From contig NZ_JAHBGD010000012.1 of NCBI RefSeq assembly GCF_018390605.1, positions 92,226-156,225 on the forward strand: 64,000 bases of DNA. Reading direction: 5' to 3'. Of the stretch, positions 1 through 9,521 are shown piece after piece. The stretch comes from Ancylobacter defluvii (GTDB lineage: Bacteria > Pseudomonadota > Alphaproteobacteria > Rhizobiales > Xanthobacteraceae). The number at the start of each line of letters is the position of its first letter. The first letter of the stretch is position 1. Under the pieces are notes generated by a model. It did not search any database, was not told the DNA's origin, and saw nothing but the letters and a program-made list of their open reading frames with translations. The translations under genes and the position numbers were made by a program.

Positions 1-50
1 AGGGAAAAGCCTTGGATCTTCCGTGGCTCCCTCTCGATAAGGCACCGGCC

Positions 51-2009
51 ATGAGCAGCTCGAACCCGTCCAACCGTCCCACCCGCACCCCGCCCAAGGA
101 AGCCCCGACCGAACCGCTCAAGCGCGCGGTGACCGGCTGCCTGCGCGCGATCGCCGGCGACCGGGATCTGGAAGTGAGCTTCGGCACCGAGAAGCCGGGC
201 TTCGCCGAGGGACGGATCCGGCTGCAGGAGCCGGCGCGACGCATGACCAAGCAGGACGCCGCGATCATGCGCGGCCACGCCGATTCCATGGCGCTGCGCC
301 TCGCCTGCCACGACCCGAAGGTGCACAAGCGGCATACCCCCATCGGCCAGCAGGCCCGCGCCGCCTTCGACGCCGCCGAGCAGGCGCGCTGCGAATCGCT
401 GGGCGCCATTCGCATGGACGGGGTGGCGCTCAACCTCTCCGCCATGCTGGAGGATCGCTACCAGAAGGCGAATTTCGCCCAGCTCGCCGACCGCGCCGAC
501 GCCCCGCTGGAAGACGCGGTGGCGCTGATGCTGCGCGAGCGCATGACCGGCATGGCGCCGCCGGCCGCGGCGCGCGAGATGGTCAATCTGTGGCGCGGCT
601 TCATCGAGGAGCGCGCCGGCCTCGCGCTCGACGAGATGGTCAGCCAGGCCGGCGATCAGGCGCGTTTCGCCGAGGCGATGCGCGACCTGCTCTCCTCGCT
701 CGGCATGGGCGAGGACGTCGCCCCCTTCGACGAGAACAACGACCCCTCCACCGATGCCGACGACCAGCGCGAGGACGATTCCGGCAAGGGCAGCGATGCC
801 GAGCAGGACGAGAACAGCGAAGGCACCACCGAGGTCGACACCGACCTCTCCTCCGACCAGACGCCGGAGGACAGCGAGGACCAGCAGGAGCAGCCGCAAT
901 CCGAGCTCTCCGACGACGCCGAGCTCGGGGAAGCGGACGAATCCTCCGAGCCCTGGCGCCCGCAGAACGCGGTACCCTCCGAGCCGAAGCCGCCGGAATA
1001 TCACGCCTTCACCCCGCGCTTCGACGAGACGGTGAGCGCCGACGAGCTGTGCGACCCCGAGGAGCTCGCCCGGCTGCGCGCCTATCTCGACAAGCAGCTG
1101 TCGCATCTGCAGGGCGTGGTCGCTCGCCTCGCCAATCGTCTGCAGCGCAAGCTGATGGCGCAGCAGAACCGTGGCTGGGAGTTCGATCTGGAAGAGGGCA
1201 TGCTCGATCCGGCACGCCTCCAGCGCGTCATCATCGACCCGATGCAGCCGCTGTCCTTCAAGCGCGAGCGCGACACCGACTTCCGCGACACCGTGGTGAC
1301 GCTGCTGCTCGACAATTCCGGCTCCATGCGCGGCCGCCCCATCACGGTGGCCGCCGCCTGCGCGGATATTCTCGCGAGAACCCTTGAGCGCTGCGGCGTG
1401 AAGGTGGAAATCCTCGGCTTCACCACCAAGGCGTGGAAGGGCGGGCAGGCGCGCGAGAACTGGCTCACCGCCGGCAAGCCGGCGGCGCCCGGCCGACTGA
1501 ACGATCTGCGCCACATCATCTACAAGTCGGCCGACGCCCCGTGGCGCCGCGCCCGGCGCAATCTCGGCCTGATGATGCGCGAGGGGCTGCTCAAGGAGAA
1601 CATCGACGGCGAGGCGCTCGACTGGGCGCATAACCGCCTGCTGGCGCGCAATGAATCGCGCCGCATCCTGATGATGATCTCCGATGGCGCGCCGGTCGAC
1701 GATTCCACCCTGTCGGTGAATCCCGGCAACTACCTTGAGCGGCACCTCCGCTGGGTGATCCAGCAGATCGAGGACAAGTCGCCGGTCGAACTGATCGCCA
1801 TCGGCATCGGCCATGACGTGACCCGCTACTACAAGCGCGCGGTCACAATTGTCGATGCCGAGGAGCTGGGCGGCGCCATGACCGAGAAGCTGGCCGAACT
1901 GTTCGACGAGCGCGTTCAGCGCAAGGCCGCCCGTGGCGGCGGCCGGCATGGGGCGCCGGCCGCTCCCTCCGGTCGCCCGGTGCGTCGCGCCGGACAGTCG
2001 GTGCACTGA
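51..2009 (+). CDS. cobT: Cobaltochelatase subunit CobT (aerobic cobalamin pathway)
   Basis: CobT is the large AAA-partner subunit of the CobNST chelatase that inserts cobalt into hydrogenobyrinic acid a,c-diamide in the cytoplasm. The 652-residue protein has the family layout: an N-terminal CobT domain, a long Asp/Glu/Ser-rich acidic linker at about residues 225-310, and a C-terminal von Willebrand A domain. The MIDAS motif DNSGSMRG begins at about residue 421. I chose ATG at 51; an in-frame TTG at 12 would add 13 unconserved residues. cobS normally lies just upstream and would be outside the window. Only 15 bp separate the stop from the convergent methyltransferase gene. Confidence 0.95.
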   Translation: MSSSNPSNRPTRTPPKEAPTEPLKRAVTGCLRAIAGDRDLEVSFGTEKPGFAEGRIRLQEPARRMTKQDAAIMRGHADSMALRLACHDPKVHKRHTPIGQQARAAFDAAEQARCESLGAIRMDGVALNLSAMLEDRYQKANFAQLADRADAPLEDAVALMLRERMTGMAPPAAAREMVNLWRGFIEERAGLALDEMVSQAGDQARFAEAMRDLLSSLGMGEDVAPFDENNDPSTDADDQREDDSGKGSDAEQDENSEGTTEVDTDLSSDQTPEDSEDQQEQPQSELSDDAELGEADESSEPWRPQNAVPSEPKPPEYHAFTPRFDETVSADELCDPEELARLRAYLDKQLSHLQGVVARLANRLQRKLMAQQNRGWEFDLEEGMLDPARLQRVIIDPMQPLSFKRERDTDFRDTVVTLLLDNSGSMRGRPITVAAACADILARTLERCGVKVEILGFTTKAWKGGQARENWLTAGKPAAPGRLNDLRHIIYKSADAPWRRARRNLGLMMREGLLKENIDGEALDWAHNRLLARNESRRILMMISDGAPVDDSTLSVNPGNYLERHLRWVIQQIEDKSPVELIAIGIGHDVTRYYKRAVTIVDAEELGGAMTEKLAELFDERVQRKAARGGGRHGAPAAPSGRPVRRAGQSVH

Positions 2010-2024
2010 GGCGGCGAGAAGGGG

Positions 2025-2861
2025 TCAGCGCAGCACCCGTGCCCGCACCAGATGCGAGCCGGCAATGCGCCGACCGGCCATTCCCGGCGTGTGCGCGGTG
2101 ATCCAGTCCTCGATCGCCGCGCCGTCGAGATCCTCACTATGCGCGAAGCCGTGCGCCTGCAGCCGCGCGGCCATCTCCTCCCGCCGAAAATGGCTGACCC
2201 ACGGCTCGCCGATCGCGGCGACCCGGCGCCGCCGCTCGGCGACGAACGCCCGCGCGGCCGCGGGAAAGCTCTCCGGCGGCTCGGTATAGTCGAACACCAG
2301 CTCGGCATCGCCGAGCCTGGCGATGAGCCGCAACGTCGTGTCGATCGCATCCGGCGTGAGATAGACGATGACGCCCAGCCACAGGAAGAAGCACGGCGCA
2401 GACGCCTCGAATCCCGCCGCGCTCAGCGCCTCCATCAGGGAATCCCGCTCGAAATCGACCGGCACCAGGCGGAGGCCGGCGGGAATTGCCAGCCCTGCGG
2501 CCGACAGGCGGGCCCGCTTGTGCTCCTGGGTTGCCGGATGATCGATCTCGAAGACCCGCAGATCGGGATAGGGATTGCGCAGCGCGAAAGTATCGAACCC
2601 CGCCCCCAGCATCGCCACCTGGCGCACCCCGCGCTCGACCGCGCGCGCCAGGAAGGCCTCGCCGATGCGGCTGCGCGCGGCGATGAAGCGACGCACCCGG
2701 CGCGAATCCGGCGTTTCCGGCCGGGCCTGCAGCGCCGCGACATCCTCGCCCAGCAGGGCGATGGCGAAAGGGTCGGGGAAGATCACGCCGCCATCGCGCA
2801 GCTGATGCAGCGCGCGCAGCCGTGCGACACCCCAGGCGGTCCGGCTCGGTCCGGCTTTCAT
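2025..2861 (-). CDS. Class I SAM-dependent methyltransferase, LCMT/PPM1 family
   Basis: The 278-residue product resembles the leucine carboxymethyltransferase-like (PF04072) family, whose bacterial members O-methylate small molecules or polyketide acids. Visible marks are the SAM-binding segment MLGAGFDTFALR, the acidic strand end VFEIDHPATQEHKR and FFLWLGVIVYLTPDAI, which matches the family E/G-V-x-x-YL block. I chose ATG at 2861 (MKAGPSRTAWG), where similarity begins; the frame stays open for 30 more residues of low-quality sequence. It stands alone, convergent with cobT. The substrate cannot be deduced from sequence. Confidence 0.8.
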   Translation of the reverse strand: MKAGPSRTAWGVARLRALHQLRDGGVIFPDPFAIALLGEDVAALQARPETPDSRRVRRFIAARSRIGEAFLARAVERGVRQVAMLGAGFDTFALRNPYPDLRVFEIDHPATQEHKRARLSAAGLAIPAGLRLVPVDFERDSLMEALSAAGFEASAPCFFLWLGVIVYLTPDAIDTTLRLIARLGDAELVFDYTEPPESFPAAARAFVAERRRRVAAIGEPWVSHFRREEMAARLQAHGFAHSEDLDGAAIEDWITAHTPGMAGRRIAGSHLVRARVLR

Positions 2862-3071
2862 GCCGCACCGTCCGATGTGGGCGCCAAGCTCGCATGCCGC
2901 CACAAGGAGGGGGCGTGCAACGGCCGCGCCGCGCATGCGCAGCCGATCCACCGCAGGAAGCTGGGGAAGGAAGACATGGCGGCGAAGCTATCAGCCGCCC
3001 CGCATGCGGCGCCAGCCGTCGGCACCGCCCTTGCACAACGCAAATCGCCTCCCATATAGGCTTCATCCCAG

Positions 3072-3213
3072 CCAGAACGGGACTTCCGGCAAGAATACGT
3101 TTCGCGCGGGCGCTGCGTCGGCGCCGCACCGGATGGATGCAGGTCAGGACGGATGTACTCCGGCCCGCATCGTGCCCGCCGGCCGCATGACGAGCGGCCG
3201 GCCTTCTGGCGGG
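3072..3213. repeat. Long direct repeat, copy 1
   Basis: This is the first of two near-identical copies in the 662-bp gene-free interval 2862-3523. The core at 3110-3213 (104 bp) matches 3366-3469 with two substitutions. An 18-bp upstream block at 3072-3089 also matches 3341-3358 with one mismatch, separated from the core by a 13-bp length difference. Inside is a perfect hairpin: arms GCCGGCCGC at 3178-3186 and GCGGCCGGC at 3194-3202, loop ATGACGA. I see no gene in the interval. Confidence 0.9.
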
Positions 3214-3340
3214 GGCGTTTCCCGACAGGGTGAAGGTCGCGGCGGTCTCCGTTTCATACGGGTTCTCGTCGGAGAGAGGCGTCGCGCCATGTGCGTGCCG
3301 GCCTCGATCGTCGTCGGCCTCGCCCTGTCGGGCCCTCCCA

Positions 3341-3469
3341 CCAGAACGCGACTTCCGGGCTCAAGGCGCTGCGTCGGCGCCGCGCCGGATGGATGCAGGT
3401 CAGGACGGATGTACTCCGGCCCGCATCGTGCCCGCCGGCCGCATGACGAGCGGCCGGCTTTCTGGCGGG
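3341..3469. repeat. Long direct repeat, copy 2
   Basis: This is the second copy of the repeat at 3072-3213, lying 54 bp beyond the hemY stop. Its hairpin arms are at 3434-3442 and 3450-3458 with the same 7-nt loop. Between the copies, CCCGACAGGG (3221-3230) and CCCTGTCGGG (3323-3332) form a perfect 10-bp inverted repeat. The interval is therefore direct repeat, inverted repeat, direct repeat, with no coding capacity. It could be a non-autonomous element or a local duplication. Confidence 0.9.
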
Positions 3470-3523
3470 AACTTCTTCATCCCATCACGGATATCGACCT
3501 CCGCCCGGCAGGACACCGAAGGT

Positions 3524-5128
3524 TCACACCCCGAAGGTCGGCCGCTTGGCGCTGGTGCCGTCTTCCGGATAGGGCTCCGGCCCGGGATCGTCCGGCAAAT
3601 GCGGTTCGGCGATCACGCTCGCCGGTGCGGCGCGCACCAGCTGCGGCTTCGCCGGCGGCGATGCCGATTCGGGCGTAGGCACCGGTTTCGGCTCGGGCTT
3701 CGCCGCGGCTTCCGGCTTCGGCGCCGGCGCGGCGTCGATTACCGGCGCCGAGGCGGCCGTTGCGGCAGCTTCCTGTGCCCGGCTCTCCAGCACCGCGGCG
3801 ATGGCCGCCTTGGCGCGCTCGGCCTCGTTCTCCAGCAGCGGCGTCGCCGCCACTCCCGGCGGCAGCTGCCATTGGAAGGCGTCGAGCTTGCCGGTCACCG
3901 GCGAGATCGGCGCCCAATGCTCGGAGACCACGCCATCCGCCACCCAGGCGGGATCGCGCAGCGCCCGCACCGCACGCGCGGTCCATTCGCGCGCCTTGCC
4001 GACATCTCCGGCCTCCGCCGCCTCCAGCTCCGCCATCAGCAGGCAGGCCCGCTGCGTCGGCGCCGCGGTGAGCGGGGCGAGCGCCGTGCGCGCCACCGGG
4101 AATTCCTGCGCGTCGATGGCGGCGCGGGCGAGGGTCAGCGCGCTCTCGGTATGCTCGGGCACCCGCGAGGTCAGCGTGCGCACCCGCTTCAGCCGCTCGC
4201 GCGCGGCATCGCCGGGGCGCAGATGCAGATAGGCGTCGGCGAGGCCGGGATGCGGCGTCGTCGCATAGGCGGTCTCGAGGATCTTCGCCGCCTTGCGGGT
4301 ATCGCCGGCCAGCCCGAGCAGCCGTCCCGCCACCTCGGCGGCCGGCACCAGCGTCGGGGCAAGCCGGGTCGCCTCCACCGCCTTCTCGCGCGCCACCGTC
4401 GGCTCGGAGAGTTCCAGCCCCTGCGCCTGCGCGGCCAGCAGCACCGCCCGGCGTCGCCGATGCGCGGCGCGGTCGAGCCCGCCATGCGAGGCTTCGCGCT
4501 CCAGCATGGCGAGCGCGCCGGCGAAATCGCCCTTCACGCAGCGCGCCTCGATCACCGCATCCGCCGCCCAGGCAAGGCCGGGCTCGTGCCGTGCCGCCTC
4601 TTCGGCGGTGACCAGCGCCGAGGAAGCGTCGCCACGCCGGCGCGCTTCCATGTGCAGGCCACGCAGGCCGAGCAGCCGGGTCGCCGGCGCCTCGGTCATG
4701 GCGCGGAAGGTCGCCTCGGCAGAGGCCGAATCGCCCGAGAGCTGCGCCGCCTGCGCGGCGAGCAGCTGCGCCAGCGGCTCGCGGCCGAGGAAGCGCTCGG
4801 CATCGTTGGCCGCGCGCCGCGCGCCGATGGCGTCGCCGGAGCCCACCGCGATGAGCCCGCGCGTCACCGCCGCGAAGCCGCGGTTGCGCCGCCGGCTGCG
4901 CCAGGAGAACGCCAGCATTTCCGGCGAGCGCAGGATCACCCGGATCAGCGTCCACAGCAGGATCGCCGCGGCGAGCAGCACCAGCAGCCCACTCGCCGCC
5001 ACCAGCACGCTGGTTTCGATGTGCCAGCCCTGCCAGTCGATGGCGACCGCGCCCGGCCGATCGGCCAGCCAGGCAATGCCGAAGGCGACGACGCCGAGGA
5101 CGAAGAGATAGATGACAAGGCGGATCAC
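3524..5128 (-). CDS. hemY: HemY-family membrane protein of the tetrapyrrole operon
   Basis: The 534-residue protein has the HemY N-terminal architecture: a membrane segment at the very start (VIRLVIYLFVLGVVAFGIAW), a second at about residues 42-65, then an Ala/Leu-rich TPR-like helical repeat region and an Ala/Pro/Glu-rich tail. This is the proteobacterial heme-operon HemY, not protoporphyrinogen oxidase; its exact role in heme synthesis is unsettled. The start is GTG at 5128, whose GTGA overlaps the stop of the Mic60-like gene, implying translational coupling. An upstream ATG at 5392 lies entirely inside that gene and gives an implausible N-terminus. A repeat-filled interval follows the stop. 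Confidence 0.88.
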   Translation of the reverse strand: MIRLVIYLFVLGVVAFGIAWLADRPGAVAIDWQGWHIETSVLVAASGLLVLLAAAILLWTLIRVILRSPEMLAFSWRSRRRNRGFAAVTRGLIAVGSGDAIGARRAANDAERFLGREPLAQLLAAQAAQLSGDSASAEATFRAMTEAPATRLLGLRGLHMEARRRGDASSALVTAEEAARHEPGLAWAADAVIEARCVKGDFAGALAMLEREASHGGLDRAAHRRRRAVLLAAQAQGLELSEPTVAREKAVEATRLAPTLVPAAEVAGRLLGLAGDTRKAAKILETAYATTPHPGLADAYLHLRPGDAARERLKRVRTLTSRVPEHTESALTLARAAIDAQEFPVARTALAPLTAAPTQRACLLMAELEAAEAGDVGKAREWTARAVRALRDPAWVADGVVSEHWAPISPVTGKLDAFQWQLPPGVAATPLLENEAERAKAAIAAVLESRAQEAAATAASAPVIDAAPAPKPEAAAKPEPKPVPTPESASPPAKPQLVRAAPASVIAEPHLPDDPGPEPYPEDGTSAKRPTFGV

Positions 5129-6546
5129 GGCGTTCTCCCGGCGATGTCGGCGATCAGCTGGCGTTTCACCCCGGCGACGGCGGCCAGCGCGGCCTGCCGC
5201 GCCTCCATGGCGCCGATCACCGCGGCGAGCTTCTGCTTCGATGCCTCGGGCAGACCGCCCAGGATCGTCAGCGCCTCGGCGACGTCGCCGCGCCCGAGCG
5301 CGTCCTGCGCCGCCGCGATCGCCGGCTCGCTGGAGGCTTCCGCCGCCCCGCTGTTGCGGCGCACGGTCACCAGCGACGAGGCGCTGTTCCACAGCTTGTC
5401 GACGATGCCGGCATCGGCGGTCGCCGCGGCGCCCGCGCCGTCTGCCGGGGCCGGAGCCTCGGCCAGCGCCGCCTTCAGCCGGCCGGCCAGGGCCGGCCCG
5501 GCCGGCAGCCCGGTCGGCGCCGCGGCTTCCAGCGCCGAGAGCCCGGCCGCCTTTTCGCCGAGCAGCGTCCGGCTCGCCTGCAATTCGGTCTCATAGGGCA
5601 CGCCGGCGGCGATGGCCGCCTCCAGCGCCCCGAGCGTCGCCAGCGCCGCCGCGGCGCGGGCCGCCTGCGTCCCCGCCTGGCGCTGCGCCGCCACCTCATT
5701 GAGCCGGCCCTCCAGCGCCGCGATACGCGCCTCCGCCTGCTGCAACGCTTCCGGCGAGGCCGCGGGAGCGGCGGCAGGCGCCGGCGCCTCGGCCAGCGCC
5801 GCAATCCGATTGTCGGCCTCGGTGAGCTTGGCGTCGGCGGCGGTCAGCCCGCCCTCCAGCGCCTCGATGCGAGCGGTCAGCTCCGCCGGCACGCTGGCGA
5901 CCACCGTCGGCGCGGCCGGCGCCGGCTGGCCCGGCTGCGTCTCCAGCTGCTCGACGCGCTGGCGCAGGTCGAGCGCGCGCGCCTCCAGATCGGTGATCGA
6001 ATCGATGTTCTGCTCGGCGCTGTAGAAGGTCGACACCAGCGCGAAAGCCACCGCGCCGCCCATCAGCCCGGCGGCCAGTGCCAGGATCGACGCGCCGACG
6101 AGCCCGAGCGACTGCCGCTTGCGGCCCTTCTCGGCCGCCGCCACGCCGGCACCGGCGTCGCCCCCGGCAGCCGCCGGCGGTTCCGGCCGCGGCGGCGGAG
6201 GTGGCGGCGGGGTCAGGTCCTTTGCCGGCAGATCGAGGGTGATCGGCCGCCGGCGCGGCGAGGCGGGCGAGGCCTCATTGGCCGCATCCACCGGCTCGGC
6301 CGGCGCCTCTGCGGAAGTCTCCACCGGCGGCGTGCGCGGCTTGGACGTCGCGGCGGTTGCGCCCGGGCCGATGGCGGCCGCCTCGGCCGGTGCCGGTTCC
6401 CCCGGCAACGGCCCGGCGGCCGGTTCGCTGACAGGAGAGGCGAGATCGGGGTTCAACACGCCGGGCGTCGAAGCCGCAGCATTGGCCGCTTCCTGCGACG
6501 CCTCTTTCTTGGCGGGGTCTTGCTTTGGCGCATATCGCTTGGCCAC
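5125..6546 (-). CDS. Mic60/mitofilin-like inner membrane protein (COG4223)
   Basis: The 473-residue protein has a long disordered Ala/Pro/Glu N-terminus with a seven-proline run at residues 113-119, one transmembrane helix at about 147-172, a coiled-coil rich in Leu/Glu/Ala (about 185-290) and a C-terminal helical region ending in KRQLIADIAGRTP. This is the layout of alphaproteobacterial Mic60 homologues, which shape intracytoplasmic membranes and are the bacterial relatives of mitochondrial mitofilin. They are typically encoded between hemD and hemY, as here. The start is GTG at 6546. The last bases overlap hemY. Assignment rests on architecture and neighbourhood more than on long conserved motifs. 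Confidence 0.8.
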   Translation of the reverse strand: MAKRYAPKQDPAKKEASQEAANAAASTPGVLNPDLASPVSEPAAGPLPGEPAPAEAAAIGPGATAATSKPRTPPVETSAEAPAEPVDAANEASPASPRRRPITLDLPAKDLTPPPPPPPRPEPPAAAGGDAGAGVAAAEKGRKRQSLGLVGASILALAAGLMGGAVAFALVSTFYSAEQNIDSITDLEARALDLRQRVEQLETQPGQPAPAAPTVVASVPAELTARIEALEGGLTAADAKLTEADNRIAALAEAPAPAAAPAASPEALQQAEARIAALEGRLNEVAAQRQAGTQAARAAAALATLGALEAAIAAGVPYETELQASRTLLGEKAAGLSALEAAAPTGLPAGPALAGRLKAALAEAPAPADGAGAAATADAGIVDKLWNSASSLVTVRRNSGAAEASSEPAIAAAQDALGRGDVAEALTILGGLPEASKQKLAAVIGAMEARQAALAAVAGVKRQLIADIAGRTP

Positions 6547-6634
6547 CGTGCGTCCCTCTTCCGCTCGTTACCACCGGTCCATCCGGGATAGACCGCCCGT
6601 CCGCCCACCGCAACCTCCCGGCCGGACGGATGGT

Positions 6635-7336
6635 TTATGGTGACAATAACGCGAAAAGCGCGTTTTCGTTTGGTGCTGCGGCAATCCGCACCGGCCAGCC
6701 CGCCGCCGCCAGGGGCGCGGCCACCTTGGGCGAGAAGCACAGATGCGTGACGCCCCCCAATTCGCGGGAAATGCCGGCCTCCGCCGCCCGCGTCACCAGC
6801 GTCGCTGCTGTGCGCGGCGAGAAGTGGAAGGCTGCGTCGATCTGCCCTCTCCGCGCCGCCGCGATCGCCGCGCCCGACAACGCCGACGCCGGCACCGCGC
6901 GATAGAGGGTGAACAGCTCGACCGCGATGCCGTCACCGGCCAGCGCCGGGCCGAGATCGACCGCCCGGTCCTCGCCGCAGACATGCAGCAGCCGCGCCCC
7001 GCGCGGCAGGCGCGCGCGCAGCAACGCGACCAGCGCCGCCCCGTCGCCGCCTGCCGCCTGCGGCTCGGCACCCTCGGGGGCCGCCTGCGCCGTGCGCCAG
7101 CCGACGGTAAAGAGCGGCAGGTGCTTCAGTCCCGCCCATTCCGCCCGCGCACCCAGCGCCCGCGCACCGTTGACGCTGGTCAGCGCCAGCGCGTCGGGCC
7201 GTCCTTCCGGCAACCGCGCCTCGCGAATCGGCTCGATGGCGAGCATCGGCTCGACCAGCGCCTCATGCCCGGCCGCCACCAGCCGCGCCGCCGTGGCGTC
7301 GGCATCGGGCTGCGGCCGCGTCACCAGCACCCGCAT
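6635..7336 (-). CDS. hemD: Uroporphyrinogen-III synthase
   Basis: HemD closes and isomerises hydroxymethylbilane to uroporphyrinogen III. The 233-residue protein is of normal length and starts with the characteristic MRVLVTRPQPDADATAARL, followed by the two-domain fold with weak overall conservation typical of the family. The central segment VDLGPALAGDGIAVELFTLYRAVPA matches the linker and Tyr-containing active site region. It lies 65 bp downstream of hemC, the preceding enzyme, on the same strand, and 88 bp upstream of the Mic60-like gene. Confidence 0.92.
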   Translation of the reverse strand: MRVLVTRPQPDADATAARLVAAGHEALVEPMLAIEPIREARLPEGRPDALALTSVNGARALGARAEWAGLKHLPLFTVGWRTAQAAPEGAEPQAAGGDGAALVALLRARLPRGARLLHVCGEDRAVDLGPALAGDGIAVELFTLYRAVPASALSGAAIAAARRGQIDAAFHFSPRTAATLVTRAAEAGISRELGGVTHLCFSPKVAAPLAAAGWPVRIAAAPNENALFALLSP

Positions 7337-7401
7337 CGGCTCACTCCGGCGAGGCCGCGCGCAGCGGGCGGTTCGCGCGCAGAAAACGCGACCAGGTCAC
7401 A

Positions 7402-8376
7402 TCACCCTCCGAACAGCCCGGCGGGCAGCATGCGCTTCATCTCGCGGCCCCAGCGGCGGCCGAGCTCTATCGCCTCGGAAGCCGGCCCATGGCGGACGAT
7501 CTCGTAATAGGCGCTGCCGTCCGGCTTGAGCACCATGCCGCGGAAACGCAGCTCCACCCCGTCCACCTCGGCAAGCCCGCCGATCGGGGTGCGGCAGGAG
7601 CCGTCGAGCTCGGCGAGATAGGCGCGCTCGACGCTGACGGCGAGCCCGGTCCGGCCGCAGGCCACCGGGGCCAGCAGCGCCGCGACCTCGTCATCGCCGT
7701 CGCGTGTCTCGATGGCGACCGCCCCCTGCCCCACCGCCGGCAGGAAATCCGCGGTGCCGAGCAGCGCGCTGGCGCGGTCCTGCAGCCCGAGCCGGGTCAG
7801 CCCGGCCAGTGCGAGCAGGGTGGCGTCGAACTCGCCGCTGTCGACCTTGCTGAGCCGCGTCTGCACATTGCCGCGCAGCAGCGCCACTTCGATATCCGGC
7901 CGCAGCCGCCGGAGCTGCGCTTCACGGCGAAGTGACGCGGTGCCGACCCGCGCCCCGCGCTTCAGGCTGGCCAGCGGGTGGCCCTCATGCGGCGCCTGCC
8001 CGGCCGGCAGCACCAGCGCGTCGCGCACATCGGCGCGCGGCAGATAGCCGCCGAGGATCAGCCCCTCCGGCAGCTTGGTCGCCATGTCCTTGGCCGAATG
8101 CACCGCGAGGTCGATGCGCCGGTCGAGCAGCGCTTCCTCCAGCTCCTTGGTGAACAGCCCCTTGCCGCCGGCCTGCGCCAGCGCCCGGTCGGTGATGGCG
8201 TCGCCGGTGGTGCGGATCACCTCGATCGCGACCGCGCCCTCATGCCAGCCATGCGCCTTGAGCAGGGCGCCCTGCACCGCATGCGCCTGCCACAGCGCCA
8301 GCGGGCTGCCGCGCGTGCCGAGCCGGAGCCTGGGGGCGACCGGCCGGGGGGGCTCATGTGGAAGCGATTGCGTCAT
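7402..8376 (-). CDS. hemC: Porphobilinogen deaminase (hydroxymethylbilane synthase)
   Basis: HemC polymerises four porphobilinogens into hydroxymethylbilane in the cytoplasm. The 324-residue protein shows RLGTRGSPLALWQA at the N-terminus, HSAKDMATKLPEGL with the catalytic Asp loop, LRRLRPDIEVALLRGNVQTRL, and DGSCRTPIGG with the cysteine that carries the dipyrromethane cofactor. It is the first gene of hemC-hemD-mic60-hemY and is divergent from tsaD, with a 62-bp shared intergenic region. No regulatory box is obvious there. Confidence 0.96.
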   Translation of the reverse strand: MTQSLPHEPPRPVAPRLRLGTRGSPLALWQAHAVQGALLKAHGWHEGAVAIEVIRTTGDAITDRALAQAGGKGLFTKELEEALLDRRIDLAVHSAKDMATKLPEGLILGGYLPRADVRDALVLPAGQAPHEGHPLASLKRGARVGTASLRREAQLRRLRPDIEVALLRGNVQTRLSKVDSGEFDATLLALAGLTRLGLQDRASALLGTADFLPAVGQGAVAIETRDGDDEVAALLAPVACGRTGLAVSVERAYLAELDGSCRTPIGGLAEVDGVELRFRGMVLKPDGSAYYEIVRHGPASEAIELGRRWGREMKRMLPAGLFGG

Positions 8377-8438
8377 GAGGTCCTGCGATGCTAGCGGTTC
8401 GTCAGCGGTTCAGAACACCGCCCACCCATGGAAAGTCA

Positions 8439-9521
8439 ATGAGCGATCTTCTGCTGCTCGGCATCGAGACCACCTGCGACGAGACGGCGGCGGCCGTGGT
8501 GCGCCGGCGCGAGGACGGCAGCGGCTCGATCCTCTCCAATATCGTGCTGTCGCAATTCGACGAACATGCGGCCTATGGCGGCGTGGTGCCGGAGATCGCC
8601 GCCCGCGCCCATGTCGAGGTGCTGGACGACGTCATCGCCCGCGCCCTGCGCGCCGCCGGCGTCACCCTAGCCGATCTCAACGGCATCGCCGCCGCCGCCG
8701 GGCCGGGGCTGATCGGCGGCGTCATCGTCGGGCTCACCACCGCCAAGGCGCTGGCGCTCGCCGCCCGCAAGCCGCTGGTGGCGGTCAACCACCTCGAGGC
8801 GCATGCGCTCACCGCGCGGCTCACCGATTCGGTGCCGTTCCCCTATCTGCTGCTGCTGGTCTCCGGCGGGCACACCCAGCTGGTCTGCGTCACCGGCGTC
8901 GGCCGCTACGAGAAGCTCGGCGGCACCATTGACGACGCCATCGGCGAGGCCTTCGACAAAACGGGCAAGATGCTCGGCCTGCCCTATCCCGGCGGCCCAG
9001 CGGTGGAGCGCGCCGCGCTCGGCGGCGACCCGAACCGCTTCGCCCTGCCGCGCCCGCTGCTCGGCCGGCCGGAGCCGAACTTCTCTCTGTCCGGCCTCAA
9101 GACCGCGGTAAGGCTGGAGGCGCTGAGGATAGCCCCGCTGTCCGATCACGACGTGGAGGATCTCTGCGCCGGCTTCCAGGCCGCCATCGTCGATGTCGTC
9201 ACCGATCGGGTGCGCTACGGGCTGCGCGCCATGCGCGAGCGCGGCCATGCCCCGAGCGCGCTGGTGCTGGCGGGCGGCGTCGGCGCCAATCAGGCGGTGC
9301 GGCGCGCCCTGCACAAGGTCGCGGCCGATGGCGGCACCCGTCTCGCGGTGCCGCCGCCGGAACTGTGCACCGATAACGGCGCCATGATCGCCTGGGCCGG
9401 GGCGGAACGCCTCGCTCTGGGCCGCCGCGACGGCCTCGAATTCTCCCCCCGCGCCCGCTGGCCGCTGGCGGAGGTCGACGCCGCCCAACCCGTCCCCGCC
9501 GCAACCTTGCCCGCCGCATGA
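8439..9521 (+). CDS. tsaD: tRNA N6-adenosine threonylcarbamoyltransferase TsaD
   Basis: TsaD transfers the threonylcarbamoyl group to A37 of ANN-decoding tRNAs, working with TsaB and TsaE. The 360-residue protein has the ASKHA start [16 protein letters not shown], the metal-binding HLEAH at about residues 118-122, the [20 protein letters not shown] loop and the [14 protein letters not shown] segment. I chose ATG at 8439 because the family starts there; the frame is open 17 codons further up. Its stop overlaps gpsA by ATGA. The divergent hemC/tsaD-gpsA arrangement is common in Rhizobiales. Confidence 0.96.
   Translation: MSDLLLLGIETTCDETAAAVVRRREDGSGSILSNIVLSQFDEHAAYGGVVPEIAARAHVEVLDDVIARALRAAGVTLADLNGIAAAAGPGLIGGVIVGLTTAKALALAARKPLVAVNHLEAHALTARLTDSVPFPYLLLLVSGGHTQLVCVTGVGRYEKLGGTIDDAIGEAFDKTGKMLGLPYPGGPAVERAALGGDPNRFALPRPLLGRPEPNFSLSGLKTAVRLEALRIAPLSDHDVEDLCAGFQAAIVDVVTDRVRYGLRAMRERGHAPSALVLAGGVGANQAVRRALHKVAADGGTRLAVPPPELCTDNGAMIAWAGAERLALGRRDGLEFSPRARWPLAEVDAAQPVPAATLPAA

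Noticed and set aside
3072-3469. An insertion sequence with target duplications
   Set aside because: No transposase frame exists and the 104-bp direct repeats are far longer than target-site duplications.
3230-5596. A 788-residue plus-strand open frame opposite hemY
   Set aside because: It lies antisense to the conserved HemY-like gene, is Arg-rich and low in complexity, and has no recognisable domain.
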